This document shows, piece by piece, positions 8,611-17,283 of a stretch of 46,089 bases of DNA (position 1 is the stretch's first letter; every line of letters starts with the position of its first letter). The stretch is from Bacillota bacterium (GTDB lineage Bacteria > Bacillota > Clostridia > Lachnospirales > Lachnospiraceae). The notes under the pieces are model-generated. The model was not told the origin of the DNA. It worked only from the letters and a program-made list of their open reading frames with translations, and searched no databases. The stretch spans positions 1-46,089 of the forward strand of contig JAEXNR010000047.1 in NCBI GenBank assembly GCA_023439505.1, given 5' to 3'. The translations under genes and the position numbers were made by a program.

Positions 8611-8934
8611 ATGGAAGATATGAATTTTAACAAGATTATGGAACGAAGTAATTCTATAAGGAAAGGTTATCATAAATTGGAGAACCAGCTTCATGGGAAA
8701 GAATGGTCAGTGGAAGAAGATGCGCTGGCCTTTCTGACAGACGCCGGACTGGTGGGGCGTTTGGTAATGTCTCAGCAGGGGCGCTGGCCCAAGGGAGGTA
8801 ATACGGTATCCGAATTGGAGCATAAGCTCAGCGAATGTATATGGTGGCTGATTGTACTGGCAGATCGTATGGAGATAGATATGGAAACGTCATTGGATAA
8901 CTTTCTGTCCGGACTGGAAACTCTAGTACAATAG
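8611..8934 (+). CDS. MazG-like nucleotide pyrophosphohydrolase family protein
   Basis: This 107-aa all-alpha protein ends with the pattern ELEHKLSECIWWLIVLADRM, which resembles the acidic metal-binding helices of MazG-like NTP pyrophosphatases; the acidic set is partial, so catalysis is uncertain. The ATG at 8611 follows AAAGGATGTG; an in-frame start at 8530 would overlap the upstream gene and has no better ribosome site. It lies 55 nt after the FMN-type gene and probably shares its transcript. It is convergent with the flavodiiron gene. Confidence 0.6.
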   Translation: MEDMNFNKIMERSNSIRKGYHKLENQLHGKEWSVEEDALAFLTDAGLVGRLVMSQQGRWPKGGNTVSELEHKLSECIWWLIVLADRMEIDMETSLDNFLSGLETLVQ

Positions 8935-9037
8935 ATTCTATGATTCAGGCATATTTAGTGTGCGATTAATCGAATACTATTGTACCGGAGTTTTGTTACA
9001 TTCTGCATTGCATTGTAATAATGCTGAGTATATCATT

Positions 9038-10225
9038 TTATCGGCAAAGGGCCTCTGCTACCAGTGTGGCATTTTCAAAATCCGCTTCTTGTGGATTCCA
9101 AAGGCATCTTGCTTGCGTATCCACAACCAGGAATCCGGCTTCTGTCAACCGCTGCCTCAGAACATTTGTTCCCTCTCCGCTCCATCCGTAACATCCGAAT
9201 ACAGCCGCTTTTTTCTCCTTGTATTTTAGTTCTTTCAGGAAATCAAGCCATCCGCCTACTGAAGAAAGGATGTTACCGCCCACAGTAGGGGAACCCAGGG
9301 CAATTGCTTTTGACTTGAACACCTCTGTCATAATATCATTTTTATTTACCTTTGAAATATTGAATATTTTCACTCTTGTCTGGGGTGATATCCTGGCAAT
9401 CTCAGCACTGATCTTATGAGCAAGCTGCTTCGTTCCATCCCACATGGTATCATAAACGACGGTAATCTGATCCTCCTGATAATTCTGAGACCATTCATAG
9501 TATTTTTCTACTATCTGCATCGGATTTTCTCTCCAAATGGAGCCATGGCTGGTGGCAATGATATCAATGGGCAGGTTGAGTCCCTTGATTTCTTCAATTT
9601 TCTTTTTCACGAGGGGAGAAAAAGGCGTCAGAATGTTGGCATAATATTTGATTGCCTCTTCCCAAAGCCGGCACTGGTCGGACTTGTCATTAAATAATTC
9701 TTCTATTGCATAGTGTTGTCCGAAGGCATCATTGGAAAATAGTATATTGTCGCCTGAAAGATAAGTAGCCATACTGTCGGGCCAGTGGAGCATTCTCATT
9801 TCAACAAATACCAGCTTCTTACCGTTACCGATGTCAATAGAATCCCCTGTTTTTACCACCCGGTAATTCCATTCCGGATGATGATACTGTCCGGTAAGAG
9901 ATTTTACACCATTAGCAGTACAGTAAATCGGAGTGCCGGGGATTTTCTCTATTAAAGCGGGAAGGGAACCGCTGTGGTCTACTTCCCCATGATTGGCAAT
10001 TATGAAGTCGATTTTCTTTAAATCGATCTCTTTTTCCAGATTGTCGATAAATTGTGTGGAATGGGGTTTCCAAACGGTATCAATAAGAGCGGTTTTTTCC
10101 TCCTGAATTAAATAGGCATTTTGGCTGGAGCCATGGTTAATGGTATAGTCTGATCCGTGAAAGAATTCCAATTCCCAGTCTATGATACCCAACCATGAAA
10201 CATTATTTTTTATCTGTTTCTTCAT
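9038..10225 (-). CDS. flavodiiron protein (A-type flavoprotein)
   Basis: This 395-aa protein is a soluble oxygen or nitric-oxide reductase. The N-terminal metallo-beta-lactamase domain carries the full di-iron ligand set: His79, Glu81, Asp83 and His84 in NHGEVDHSG, then His in MRMLHWPDS, Asp in FSNDAFGQH and His in ATSHGSIWR. The C-terminal flavodoxin domain shows the FMN loop VVYDTMWDGTKQLA. There is no rubredoxin extension, so an external electron donor is needed. The ATG at 10225 is chosen because the upstream candidate at 10243 contains the AAGGAGG ribosome binding site itself. It is divergent from a hemerythrin-like gene, consistent with oxygen or NO protection in an anaerobe. Confidence 0.95.
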   Translation of the reverse strand: MKKQIKNNVSWLGIIDWELEFFHGSDYTINHGSSQNAYLIQEEKTALIDTVWKPHSTQFIDNLEKEIDLKKIDFIIANHGEVDHSGSLPALIEKIPGTPIYCTANGVKSLTGQYHHPEWNYRVVKTGDSIDIGNGKKLVFVEMRMLHWPDSMATYLSGDNILFSNDAFGQHYAIEELFNDKSDQCRLWEEAIKYYANILTPFSPLVKKKIEEIKGLNLPIDIIATSHGSIWRENPMQIVEKYYEWSQNYQEDQITVVYDTMWDGTKQLAHKISAEIARISPQTRVKIFNISKVNKNDIMTEVFKSKAIALGSPTVGGNILSSVGGWLDFLKELKYKEKKAAVFGCYGWSGEGTNVLRQRLTEAGFLVVDTQARCLWNPQEADFENATLVAEALCR

Positions 10226-10596
10226 GTGTAGTTCCTCCTTCATATTTTAAAGAATTTAGAGATTTTGATGGTTACATTCAACATCTTGCAGCTGGAATCT
10301 GATCCTTATTCCATTTATGATCCTTCATTTAATATTATTTATACATGTCATAAGCGGTTACGATCACTGCGTTTGAGGTCAGTATAACAAAGAAGTTGAT
10401 TTTAAATGTGATTTTTATGTTTGCATAAGAAGCTGACTGGATATATCAGAAGTATAATGCAGGAATTTCCAGCTGTATGTTGCTATGGCTACAACAATAA
10501 TAGGATTTGTTTTGTATGATTGATTCATCATCAGATACAGGATCAGGAGGATGCTTTCGATAAAGCGGACGCTATCCATATGAGAGGAGAAAAATC
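10226..10596. other. 371-bp divergent intergenic region
   Basis: The region lies between the divergent flavodiiron and hemerythrin-like genes and must hold promoters for both. Apart from the two ribosome binding sites, no consensus promoter, FNR-type site or hairpin stood out on reading. Confidence 0.45.
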
Positions 10597-11019
10597 ATGA
10601 ATCAGAATCAATATATTGATCAGCACAGAAACATTAAGGAAGAGATCAGAATTTTACGGGAGTTATTAGATGAGAATTTTTTGGAGAACGCATCAAAAAT
10701 TGCGTTACATATTAACACACTGGCAGGGAAAATCAAAATTCATCTCATGTCAGAGGATAAGTATTTATATCCCGAGTTGCAGGAGCATTCGGACATCAAG
10801 GTCAGACATCTGGCCACGAGTTATCAGAGGGAGATGGGAATGCTGGCCCAATACTTTGCGGAGTTTAAGGAATTATATAATACACAAAGCAAAATCAGAA
10901 GGAACCAGGAGAATTGTCCCAAAGACCTGAAAGCCATCTTAAATATGATTGAAAAAAGAATAGAGAAAGAAGAGGGCGGATTGTATCAAATCGAAGCTAT
11001 AAAATTACATTTTAATTGA
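10597..11019 (+). CDS. hemerythrin-like HHE domain protein
   Basis: This 140-aa four-helix protein has hemerythrin-type spacing of candidate iron ligands: His10, His38, His49 and Glu53 (HLMSEDKYLYPEL), His71, and Glu near residue 125 in EKEEGGLY. Such proteins bind a di-iron centre and handle oxygen, NO or iron. One expected His in the last helix motif is not obvious, so occupancy of the site is uncertain. GAGGAG lies 9 nt before the ATG. The divergent flavodiiron neighbour supports a role in oxidative or nitrosative stress. Confidence 0.82.
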   Translation: MNQNQYIDQHRNIKEEIRILRELLDENFLENASKIALHINTLAGKIKIHLMSEDKYLYPELQEHSDIKVRHLATSYQREMGMLAQYFAEFKELYNTQSKIRRNQENCPKDLKAILNMIEKRIEKEEGGLYQIEAIKLHFN

Positions 11020-11167
11020 ACCAGGGAAAAAGAAATGTTAAAATAATTATAAGGCAAATGTAATTGTGTAATAGATTTTTCAAACTGTAACATACCGCAG
11101 CAAACAGGATGAGCGGCAAATGGCAGCACGTATCGGTGTACTGACCTTATAGAAGGAGCAGCCTCGA

Positions 11168-11449
11168 ATGAAGCGTAAGAGATTATTAAGGAAGATATTA
11201 AAAATAATATTTTGGTTATCCTTCATGCCATATTTGTTTTTAATCGGATATTCTTTGTATTTTGCTTTGTTCGGGTATGATTCCTATACCTGGATTATGC
11301 ACCAATATATAGAAACCTTATATGGATGGGATGCTTTTAGAGAAGTTTTTATCTGGACAGCTTTCGGTCTGTGTTTCCTTCCGGTTTTGCCGATTTGTTT
11401 TTTCTATCAGGTGGCATTTGGTATAATTCATAATCGATTTAAGCTGTAA
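11168..11449 (+). CDS. small two-helix membrane protein, unknown function
   Basis: A 93-aa basic-headed protein (MKRKRLLRKILK) with hydrophobic segments near residues 13-34 and 61-84. AGAAGGAG lies 9 nt before the ATG, and codon use resembles the neighbours, so it is probably a real gene. No family was recognised. Confidence 0.6.
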   Translation: MKRKRLLRKILKIIFWLSFMPYLFLIGYSLYFALFGYDSYTWIMHQYIETLYGWDAFREVFIWTAFGLCFLPVLPICFFYQVAFGIIHNRFKL

Positions 11450-11557
11450 TATTGTCAAACGGTCATAGCTATAGAATAAGGAATGTGGATGAAACAGGGT
11501 TCGGACAGGTTGGTCAGTATATATAAAGTTATCATTAGAGAAGGAGGATTATAATAA

Positions 11558-11842
11558 ATGGACGAAAAAAACTGTGATATCATTCATCCTAATGGTGTTA
11601 AAGAGAAAAAGATGGAAGTGATAGATGGCTATACAATCAAATACCATGCGAATGGGAAGACACCCTGGTCAAAAGGTAAAATTGCGGACGGTCAGCCTGA
11701 AGGTTATTGGGAATGGTATCGACCAGACGGTACGATGAAGCGATCAGGGTATTTTGATAAGGGTGAACCGGTAGGTGAATGGATCACGTATGATAACAAA
11801 GGTGAAAAATATAAGATAACCCATCGAGGGAATAAGACCTGA
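11558..11842 (+). CDS. MORN-type repeat protein (YwqK-like)
   Basis: This 94-aa protein holds about two to three repeats of the MORN_2/YwqK type, with the pattern G...G.W..Y...G....G.: KGKIADGQPEGYWEWY, then RSGYFDKGEPVGEWITY. These repeats form short beta hairpins used for binding; some relatives are annotated as antitoxins, but no toxin gene is adjacent here. AAGGAGG lies 10-12 nt before the ATG. Function is unknown. Confidence 0.75.
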   Translation: MDEKNCDIIHPNGVKEKKMEVIDGYTIKYHANGKTPWSKGKIADGQPEGYWEWYRPDGTMKRSGYFDKGEPVGEWITYDNKGEKYKITHRGNKT

Positions 11843-12066
11843 TTTGAAGTATTGTATTAAGATGAATGTGGCCGCATAACAATGATATCATCAGAGAAGA
11901 AAAGCAGATATGGAGAAATTATGAAAGGTTAACCCGCTGATCATGACGATTTGTCCATCAGAATAGAGTGTGTATTTTACAATATACTGAGACGAAATGG
12001 AAAAAGCATACGCGGCTACGGGGCATGAGATATGGATTTGGGTCATATAATGTTAAAAACGATAGA

Positions 12067-13380
12067 ATGGATACATCAATGATGATATATACAGTGCAGG
12101 CGGGTGATACGATAGAATCGATTGCATCTGCTTTTGGGGTATCAGAGACAAGACTTGTTCTTGACAATGGAATAACAAATCCTATCGATCTGGTAATCGG
12201 ACAAACAATTGTGATTACTTATCCGGCACAGATCCATGTAGTAAAAGAAGGAGATACCCTGGAGCAGATCGCCTTAGATCAGGGTGTTCCGATCATGCAA
12301 TTGTTTCAATTCAATCCTTATCTCTGGGATAGAGACTATATTTATCCGGGGGAAGAGTTGATTATTCGATATGATACTACGAACGTAATAACAACAAACG
12401 GGTATGCATTTCCCTATATTAATCGGCGTACTTTGTATAAAGCATTGCCCAATCTGACCTATCTTTCTATTTTAAACTACAGAACATTAAGGAGAGGTGA
12501 TATAGAATCTTATTATGATGATACTGAGCTGATTGAGACTGTAAAACGATTCGGGGTCATGCCATTAATGCTTGTAACTGGTGTGAGCTTTCAGGGAGAG
12601 CGTGACCCGGAAATGATTTATGAGATTCTGATCAGTCCGGAGTATCAGGTAAGACATGCACAAAGTATGGCCAATATCATAAGGGAAAGAGGTTATTACG
12701 GCGTTAATATAACGATTACTTACTTGAACGAAACAAATCAGGAGCTTTATTTGAATTATCTGAGACGGGTGGCAGCTTATCTTCATAACGAGAACTTTCT
12801 TGTTTTTATCACCATAGATCCCAATTTTGCTATGGAAGGCAATCAGAATATATTTGAAAGAGTGGATTATTCACAGTATAGTGATTTAGTTGATGGAATT
12901 TATATCATGAGATTTTTCTGGGGAACACAATATGGACCGCCTGCACCTGTCAGTTCGGTAGAAGACATTTCCCAGCTTGTGAATTATATGGTACGGATGA
13001 CACAGCCGGAAAAGATGAGTGTGGGCTTTCCTTTATTGGGTTATGACTGGGCGCTTCCTTATATCCAGGGCTATACCAGAGCAAGTTCCATTACGTTAAT
13101 CAACGCGTTAAATCTGGCACGGACCATGGGAGCTGTCATCTATTTTGATGACGTATCAAAGACACCTTATTTCAATTATGTTATGGATGAGTCGGGAAGA
13201 AACTTAGGGCACATCGTATGGTTTGTGGATGCCAGATCAATCAGTGCAATTCTGGATCTGGTTCTTAGCAGCGGGTTAAACGGCACCGGGCTATGGAATA
13301 TCATGAGTTTTAATCCACAGCTCTGGCTGATCATAAATTCAACTTGTGTAATTGAAAAGTTGATGATTGAGAACAGCTAA
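12067..13380 (+). CDS. LysM and GH18-like protein with degenerate active site
   Basis: Two LysM domains (IYTVQAGDTIESIASAFGV and IHVVKEGDTLEQIALDQGV) precede a GH18-type barrel like that of spore cortex-lytic YaaH/SleL proteins. The position where active members have DGxxxDxE reads YGVNITIT here, so both catalytic aspartates and the glutamate appear replaced. The protein probably binds peptidoglycan or spore coat without hydrolysing it. It has no signal peptide, as is usual for spore coat members. The start is uncertain: ATGs at 12067, 12079 and 12082 fit the LysM onset but none has a strong ribosome binding site; the frame is open to 11968. Confidence 0.78.
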   Translation: MDTSMMIYTVQAGDTIESIASAFGVSETRLVLDNGITNPIDLVIGQTIVITYPAQIHVVKEGDTLEQIALDQGVPIMQLFQFNPYLWDRDYIYPGEELIIRYDTTNVITTNGYAFPYINRRTLYKALPNLTYLSILNYRTLRRGDIESYYDDTELIETVKRFGVMPLMLVTGVSFQGERDPEMIYEILISPEYQVRHAQSMANIIRERGYYGVNITITYLNETNQELYLNYLRRVAAYLHNENFLVFITIDPNFAMEGNQNIFERVDYSQYSDLVDGIYIMRFFWGTQYGPPAPVSSVEDISQLVNYMVRMTQPEKMSVGFPLLGYDWALPYIQGYTRASSITLINALNLARTMGAVIYFDDVSKTPYFNYVMDESGRNLGHIVWFVDARSISAILDLVLSSGLNGTGLWNIMSFNPQLWLIINSTCVIEKLMIENS

Positions 13381-13458
13381 ATTATGAGGTGATTCATGCG
13401 CTGCATAATGTCACAGATTTATCGATACTTTATATAAACACTTTATGCAAAACAACCG

Positions 13459-13515
13459 AATCTATATTTGACAAAATTCCAAATCTACCATATTATGTTA
13501 ATTAAATCTACCATA
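13459..13515 (+). promoter_or_regulatory. promoter with three AATCTA repeats at 23-bp spacing
   Basis: TTGACA (13468-13473) and TATTAT (13491-13496) are separated by 17 bp, a near-consensus housekeeping promoter upstream of the glycosidase gene. AATCTA occurs at 13459, 13482 and 13505, exactly 23 bp apart; the last two are part of a 12-bp direct repeat AAATCTACCATA (13481-13492, 13504-13515). Repeats two helical turns apart that overlap the promoter suggest a regulator binding site. Confidence 0.65.
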
Positions 13516-13565
13516 AAAAATCTTTAGATTGCAACAGAGTCAAAGATTGATATTAAGGAGTATGA

Positions 13566-14606
13566 ATGGAAGTTAATTGCCTGTTAAAAGATAAACTGCC
13601 GGCACCAATGGATGGAGGCTTCCATATGAAGGACTACTGGATTTGGTGCGGTTCGGTGATCAAGGGAGAAGATAGTCGGTATCATATGTTCGCATCACGT
13701 TGGTCCAAGGAGTACAGCATGCATCCGGGATGGATATTTCAGTCAGAGATTGTTAGAGCGGTTGCGGACAAACCCGAAGGTCCTTATACCTATGCGGAGA
13801 CTGTTCTGCCTCAGAGAGGCGCACAATATTGGGATGGTCGTGTTACCCATAATCCATTTATTACCAAGTGTGAGGATACCTATATTCTTTATTATATGGG
13901 AACGACATTTCCCTTTCACAAATTAACAGCACAGAATACCAGAACTGAAGACGAGAAATATCTTGTTGCACAATCTAACAAGAGGATCGGAATAGCTACT
14001 TCAAAGAGTATTTTCGGCCCGTGGATAAGAAGAAGCACTCCGGTTCTTAATGTACGTCCGGATCACTTTGACAGCTTTCTGACATCGAACCCGGCACCAT
14101 ATCTGGCGGAAGATGGCTCGGTTCATCTTGTATATAAGGCAAGGAGTTATGTAAATAATGCCATGGGTAAAATGCTGTTGGGCGCGGCGTATGCAAAGCA
14201 TTATGAGGGACCGTATGATATCAGGGGGAATCAGCCTCTTTTTTCAATGGTCGGGGATTCTTCGGAGCATGGTTTGATTGAAGACCCTTTTATATGGAGG
14301 GAGCATTCAAATTTCTATATGATAGCAAAAGATATGACAGGGATAATCTGCGGAGAGAAGTATGCCGGTCTTCTGGCCAGTTCATCAGATGGCTTGGATT
14401 GGAAGTTACATCATGGTATTAAAACCTATTCAAGAAGCATTTTGTGGAATGATGGTAAAATAAGAGAAATGGGTTCTTTTGAAAGACCTTTTATCCTATT
14501 TGAAGATCAGAAGCCACGCTATTTATTTGCAGCAACTTCCGATGGTACGGATGGTTTCGGCAATGCCGCGAATACATGGAATATGGTAATTCCGCTCGCC
14601 CAATAG
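13566..14606 (+). CDS. five-bladed beta-propeller glycoside hydrolase (GH43-like)
   Basis: This 346-aa cytoplasmic protein has the repeated blade pattern of the GH43/GH32/GH117-type superfamily: MDGGFHMKDYWIWCGSVI, DGRVTHNPFITKCEDTYILY, SNPAPYLAEDGSVHLVYKAR and LIEDPFIWREHSNFYMIAKD. Acidic residues in the first and later blades (for example Asp16 and the Glu-Asp of IEDPF) are candidates for catalysis. The exact CAZy family and substrate are not assigned. AAGGAG lies just before the ATG. With no signal peptide, it probably acts on sugars imported by the transporter encoded downstream. Confidence 0.72.
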   Translation: MEVNCLLKDKLPAPMDGGFHMKDYWIWCGSVIKGEDSRYHMFASRWSKEYSMHPGWIFQSEIVRAVADKPEGPYTYAETVLPQRGAQYWDGRVTHNPFITKCEDTYILYYMGTTFPFHKLTAQNTRTEDEKYLVAQSNKRIGIATSKSIFGPWIRRSTPVLNVRPDHFDSFLTSNPAPYLAEDGSVHLVYKARSYVNNAMGKMLLGAAYAKHYEGPYDIRGNQPLFSMVGDSSEHGLIEDPFIWREHSNFYMIAKDMTGIICGEKYAGLLASSSDGLDWKLHHGIKTYSRSILWNDGKIREMGSFERPFILFEDQKPRYLFAATSDGTDGFGNAANTWNMVIPLAQ

Positions 14607-14926
14607 ACAGGGGAGCTCTATCATCTAATCACTCTGATTAGAACTCGATTATTCAGTATAAATTTTATCATGATACATCATCGCATACCAAAATTCTATG
14701 ACTTCACATGAGCATAATTTCCCGATACAATAAAATATATTCTGTCCATTTGAGTTTTTGACATAGTGGACAGAATGCAGACAAAAGACAAACAATCTTT
14801 GTTCAAATAACAGCCGGAATTCGAATATCGTATACCTTTTTGAAATTATGTTGTATATAATTTACAGTTATTTCGTGCTATAATTCCCATGTAATAGCAA
14901 ATAATACAAAAACTGGGAGGTTAAGT
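14607..14926 (+). promoter_or_regulatory. control region of the first solute-binding gene
   Basis: This 320-bp gap holds a weak hairpin TCTAATC/GATTAGA (14624-14642), a perfect 10-bp inverted repeat ATTCTGTCCA (14739-14748)/TGGACAGAAT (14767-14776) with an 18-nt spacer, and an extended -10 element TGCTATAAT (14876-14884) about 40 nt before the start codon. No good -35 is seen, which fits an activator-dependent promoter; the YesN-type regulator encoded downstream is an obvious candidate. Confidence 0.5.
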
Positions 14927-16297
14927 ATGAAAAGAAAAGTAGTTTCAGTATTTGTAACAATGATAATGGCAGCGGCATTACTGCTATCGGGGTGTAGCAG
15001 CAAAGAGAAGCAGGCTGCGGATACCACTTCGGGCAAAGAACCAACCACGAAAGTGAGTGACGATTCGAACACTGGTAAAGAGCCGACAGCCCAGCCGGCG
15101 AAAGACATTACATTACATATTTTCTCCAACCTGCCTGACAGAAAGAATGGACAGGGACTTGTAGAGCAGAAGATTATAGACGACTATATGGCTGATAATC
15201 CGGGAGTTAAGATTGAAGTGGAAGCACTGGATGAGGAAGCTTATAAAACAAAATTCAAAGCATATGCAATGGATGGCATGCCGGATGTGGTTAGTATCTG
15301 GGGACAGCCTTCCTTCCTGAATGAAGTATTGGAGGCAGGCGTTCTTGCAGAGCTGAAGGAATCTGATTATGATACTTATGGTTTTGTACCGGGATCATTG
15401 GAAGGCTTCAAAAAAGATGGAAAATTATACGGATTACCAAGAAATACGGATATCATGGCGTTCTATTACAACAAGAAGATCTTTGACGATAACGGATGGC
15501 AGGTTCCGGCAACCTATGATGACCTGCTTGCCCTTGCAGACAAAGCAAAGTCGGCTGGTCTGATCCCTGTAGCAATGGATGGCGGAGACGGATGGCCTCT
15601 TGCAATCTATTTAACAGATCTTTTGGTCCGGGTAAATGGAACTGTCGGCTCGATCGAGGATAACGCGATTAAAAACGGTGATTTCTCAGACGCTGTCTTT
15701 ACAAAGGCGACTCAGATTTTAGCGGATACTGCTAAGGCAGGTTTATTCCAGAATGGATTTGACTCACAGGATTATGGAACAGCAATGAATTTATTTACCA
15801 ATGGTCAGGCAGCTATGTTCTATATGGGCAGTTGGGAATCTTCAATGGCATTAAACCAGGATATTCCGGAAGAAGTCAGAACCAATATCAGAGCATTTAC
15901 AATGCCTCCGATTGAAGGAGGAAAAGGCAGCCAGACAGATATCGCGGCATGGAACGGCGGCGGATATGCTGTAGCTGCTAATTCAGAAGTGAAAGATGAA
16001 GCAATTAAATTTTTAAATTATATGTATCAACCGGATAAATTATCCAAATATGGATGGGAGAATGGTGTTGGTATGTCCGCTCAGGATCAGACCGCATATA
16101 TGACAGGTAATGAGACGGAACTCCAAAAGATATTTACAGATATTTTAAAGAATGCAACCAGTGTTTCCGGTACAACAATTAATGATCGTGGCAGCTCTGC
16201 ATTTAAGACAGAAATCGAAAGTGACATTCAGCTGGTAACGACAGGTACGGAAACGGTGCAGGATTTCTTAACGAATATAGGTAAAGCATGTAAATAG
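14927..16297 (+). CDS. sugar ABC transporter solute-binding lipoprotein
   Basis: This 456-aa protein is an extracellular lipid-anchored binding protein of the CUT1 oligosaccharide family. The signal peptide ends in LLLSGC, with the lipobox Cys at residue 23, followed by a Ser/Thr/Lys-rich linker to about residue 60. The mature fold shows the typical MPDVVSIWG, GKLYGLPRNTDIMAFYYNKKIF and NGQAAMFYMGSWE motifs. GGGAGG precedes the ATG. It is followed by a hairpin and then two permease genes, with kinase and regulator beyond. The ligand is probably an oligosaccharide; its identity is not readable. Confidence 0.92.
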   Translation: MKRKVVSVFVTMIMAAALLLSGCSSKEKQAADTTSGKEPTTKVSDDSNTGKEPTAQPAKDITLHIFSNLPDRKNGQGLVEQKIIDDYMADNPGVKIEVEALDEEAYKTKFKAYAMDGMPDVVSIWGQPSFLNEVLEAGVLAELKESDYDTYGFVPGSLEGFKKDGKLYGLPRNTDIMAFYYNKKIFDDNGWQVPATYDDLLALADKAKSAGLIPVAMDGGDGWPLAIYLTDLLVRVNGTVGSIEDNAIKNGDFSDAVFTKATQILADTAKAGLFQNGFDSQDYGTAMNLFTNGQAAMFYMGSWESSMALNQDIPEEVRTNIRAFTMPPIEGGKGSQTDIAAWNGGGYAVAANSEVKDEAIKFLNYMYQPDKLSKYGWENGVGMSAQDQTAYMTGNETELQKIFTDILKNATSVSGTTINDRGSSAFKTEIESDIQLVTTGTETVQDFLTNIGKACK

Positions 16298-16336
16298 CAA
16301 ATACAGAAAGACTCAGTAAGATCATGTAGAAAATCA

Positions 16337-16381
16337 CAGGGACGCCCTGCAATCAGTTAATTAATGGCGTCCCTGGTTTTT
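16337..16381 (+). terminator. hairpin between binding-protein and permease genes
   Basis: CAGGGACGCC (16337-16346) pairs perfectly with GGCGTCCCTG (16366-16375), followed by GTTTTT. It lies 15 nt before the permease start, so it probably acts as a partial terminator or mRNA stabiliser, giving more binding protein than permease. Confidence 0.82.
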
Positions 16382-16395
16382 GAAGGAGAAATTAC

Positions 16396-17280
16396 ATGAA
16401 GAAATTGTATCGCAATAAGCTTGTCATTTTCAGTCTGATTATACCTGGAATTCTACTTTTTATCTTCGCAATACTGGCGCCCATTTGTTTGAGTATCTAT
16501 TATGGCTTAACGGATTATTCCGGAATGGGCACAGCAAGAATTGTGGGACTGGATAATTATAAGAACTTAATTCATGACAACACTTTTTGGAGATCATTGG
16601 AAAACTCTATGCTGTTGGCCATCGGGTTCATCTGTATTCAGCATCCTCTGGCAATTGTGGTGGCAGCGGTTCTGGATAAACTGCAGGGAAGAGCCGAAGG
16701 CTTCTACCGGGCTGTATATTTTATTCCCAACGTTATCTCTGTAGCGGTCATCGCATATTTATGGAAGTTCATTTATAATCCTGATTTTGGTTTGTTGAAT
16801 AATATACTTAAGGCCATAGGCTATCAGGGCCAGATTAACTGGTTTCGCTCGGATATTGCCATATGGTCCGTTTTGGTTGTACTCATCTGGCATGGATTTG
16901 GATGGGGAATGTTAATCTATTATACGGGTATTAAGAATATCGACCCGGTGCTTTATGAGGCAGCCGCAATTGATGGTGCAAATAAGAAGACCACCTTCAT
17001 CAGAATTACATTACCTTTGATGAAATCTGTCATACAGATCAACGTTACACTAGCTATTATTTCAGCATTAAAGCAGATGGAGACGGTATATCTGTTAACC
17101 AACGGCGGACCCGGAGACAGCACCCAGTTTGCCGCCAATTATTTATACCAGCAGGCGTTCAAGGCATTTAAATATGGTTACGGTAATGCCATTGGTGTTG
17201 TTTTTATTATCATTTGTCTTATCGTTACGGTATCCCTTAACAAGATCTTTGCAGAAAGACGAATCAAACAGGAGGGATAA
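16396..17280 (+). CDS. sugar ABC transporter permease (MalF/UgpA-like)
   Basis: This 294-aa inner-membrane protein has six predicted membrane helices and the EAA loop (LYEAAAIDGANKKTTF) that docks with the ATPase. It starts 14 nt after the hairpin and 4 nt separate it from the next permease, so the two are co-translated. It forms the translocation channel with its partner for the substrate of the upstream binding protein. AAGGAG precedes the ATG. Confidence 0.93.
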   Translation: MKKLYRNKLVIFSLIIPGILLFIFAILAPICLSIYYGLTDYSGMGTARIVGLDNYKNLIHDNTFWRSLENSMLLAIGFICIQHPLAIVVAAVLDKLQGRAEGFYRAVYFIPNVISVAVIAYLWKFIYNPDFGLLNNILKAIGYQGQINWFRSDIAIWSVLVVLIWHGFGWGMLIYYTGIKNIDPVLYEAAAIDGANKKTTFIRITLPLMKSVIQINVTLAIISALKQMETVYLLTNGGPGDSTQFAANYLYQQAFKAFKYGYGNAIGVVFIIICLIVTVSLNKIFAERRIKQEG

Positions 17281-17283
17281 GTT

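Noticed and set aside
8960..9419. Plus-strand open frames opposite the flavodiiron gene
   Set aside because: They are antisense shadows of a well-supported gene with all catalytic ligands.
11558..11842. Antitoxin of a toxin-antitoxin pair
   Set aside because: Some YwqK-like proteins are named antitoxins, but no adjacent toxin gene was seen.
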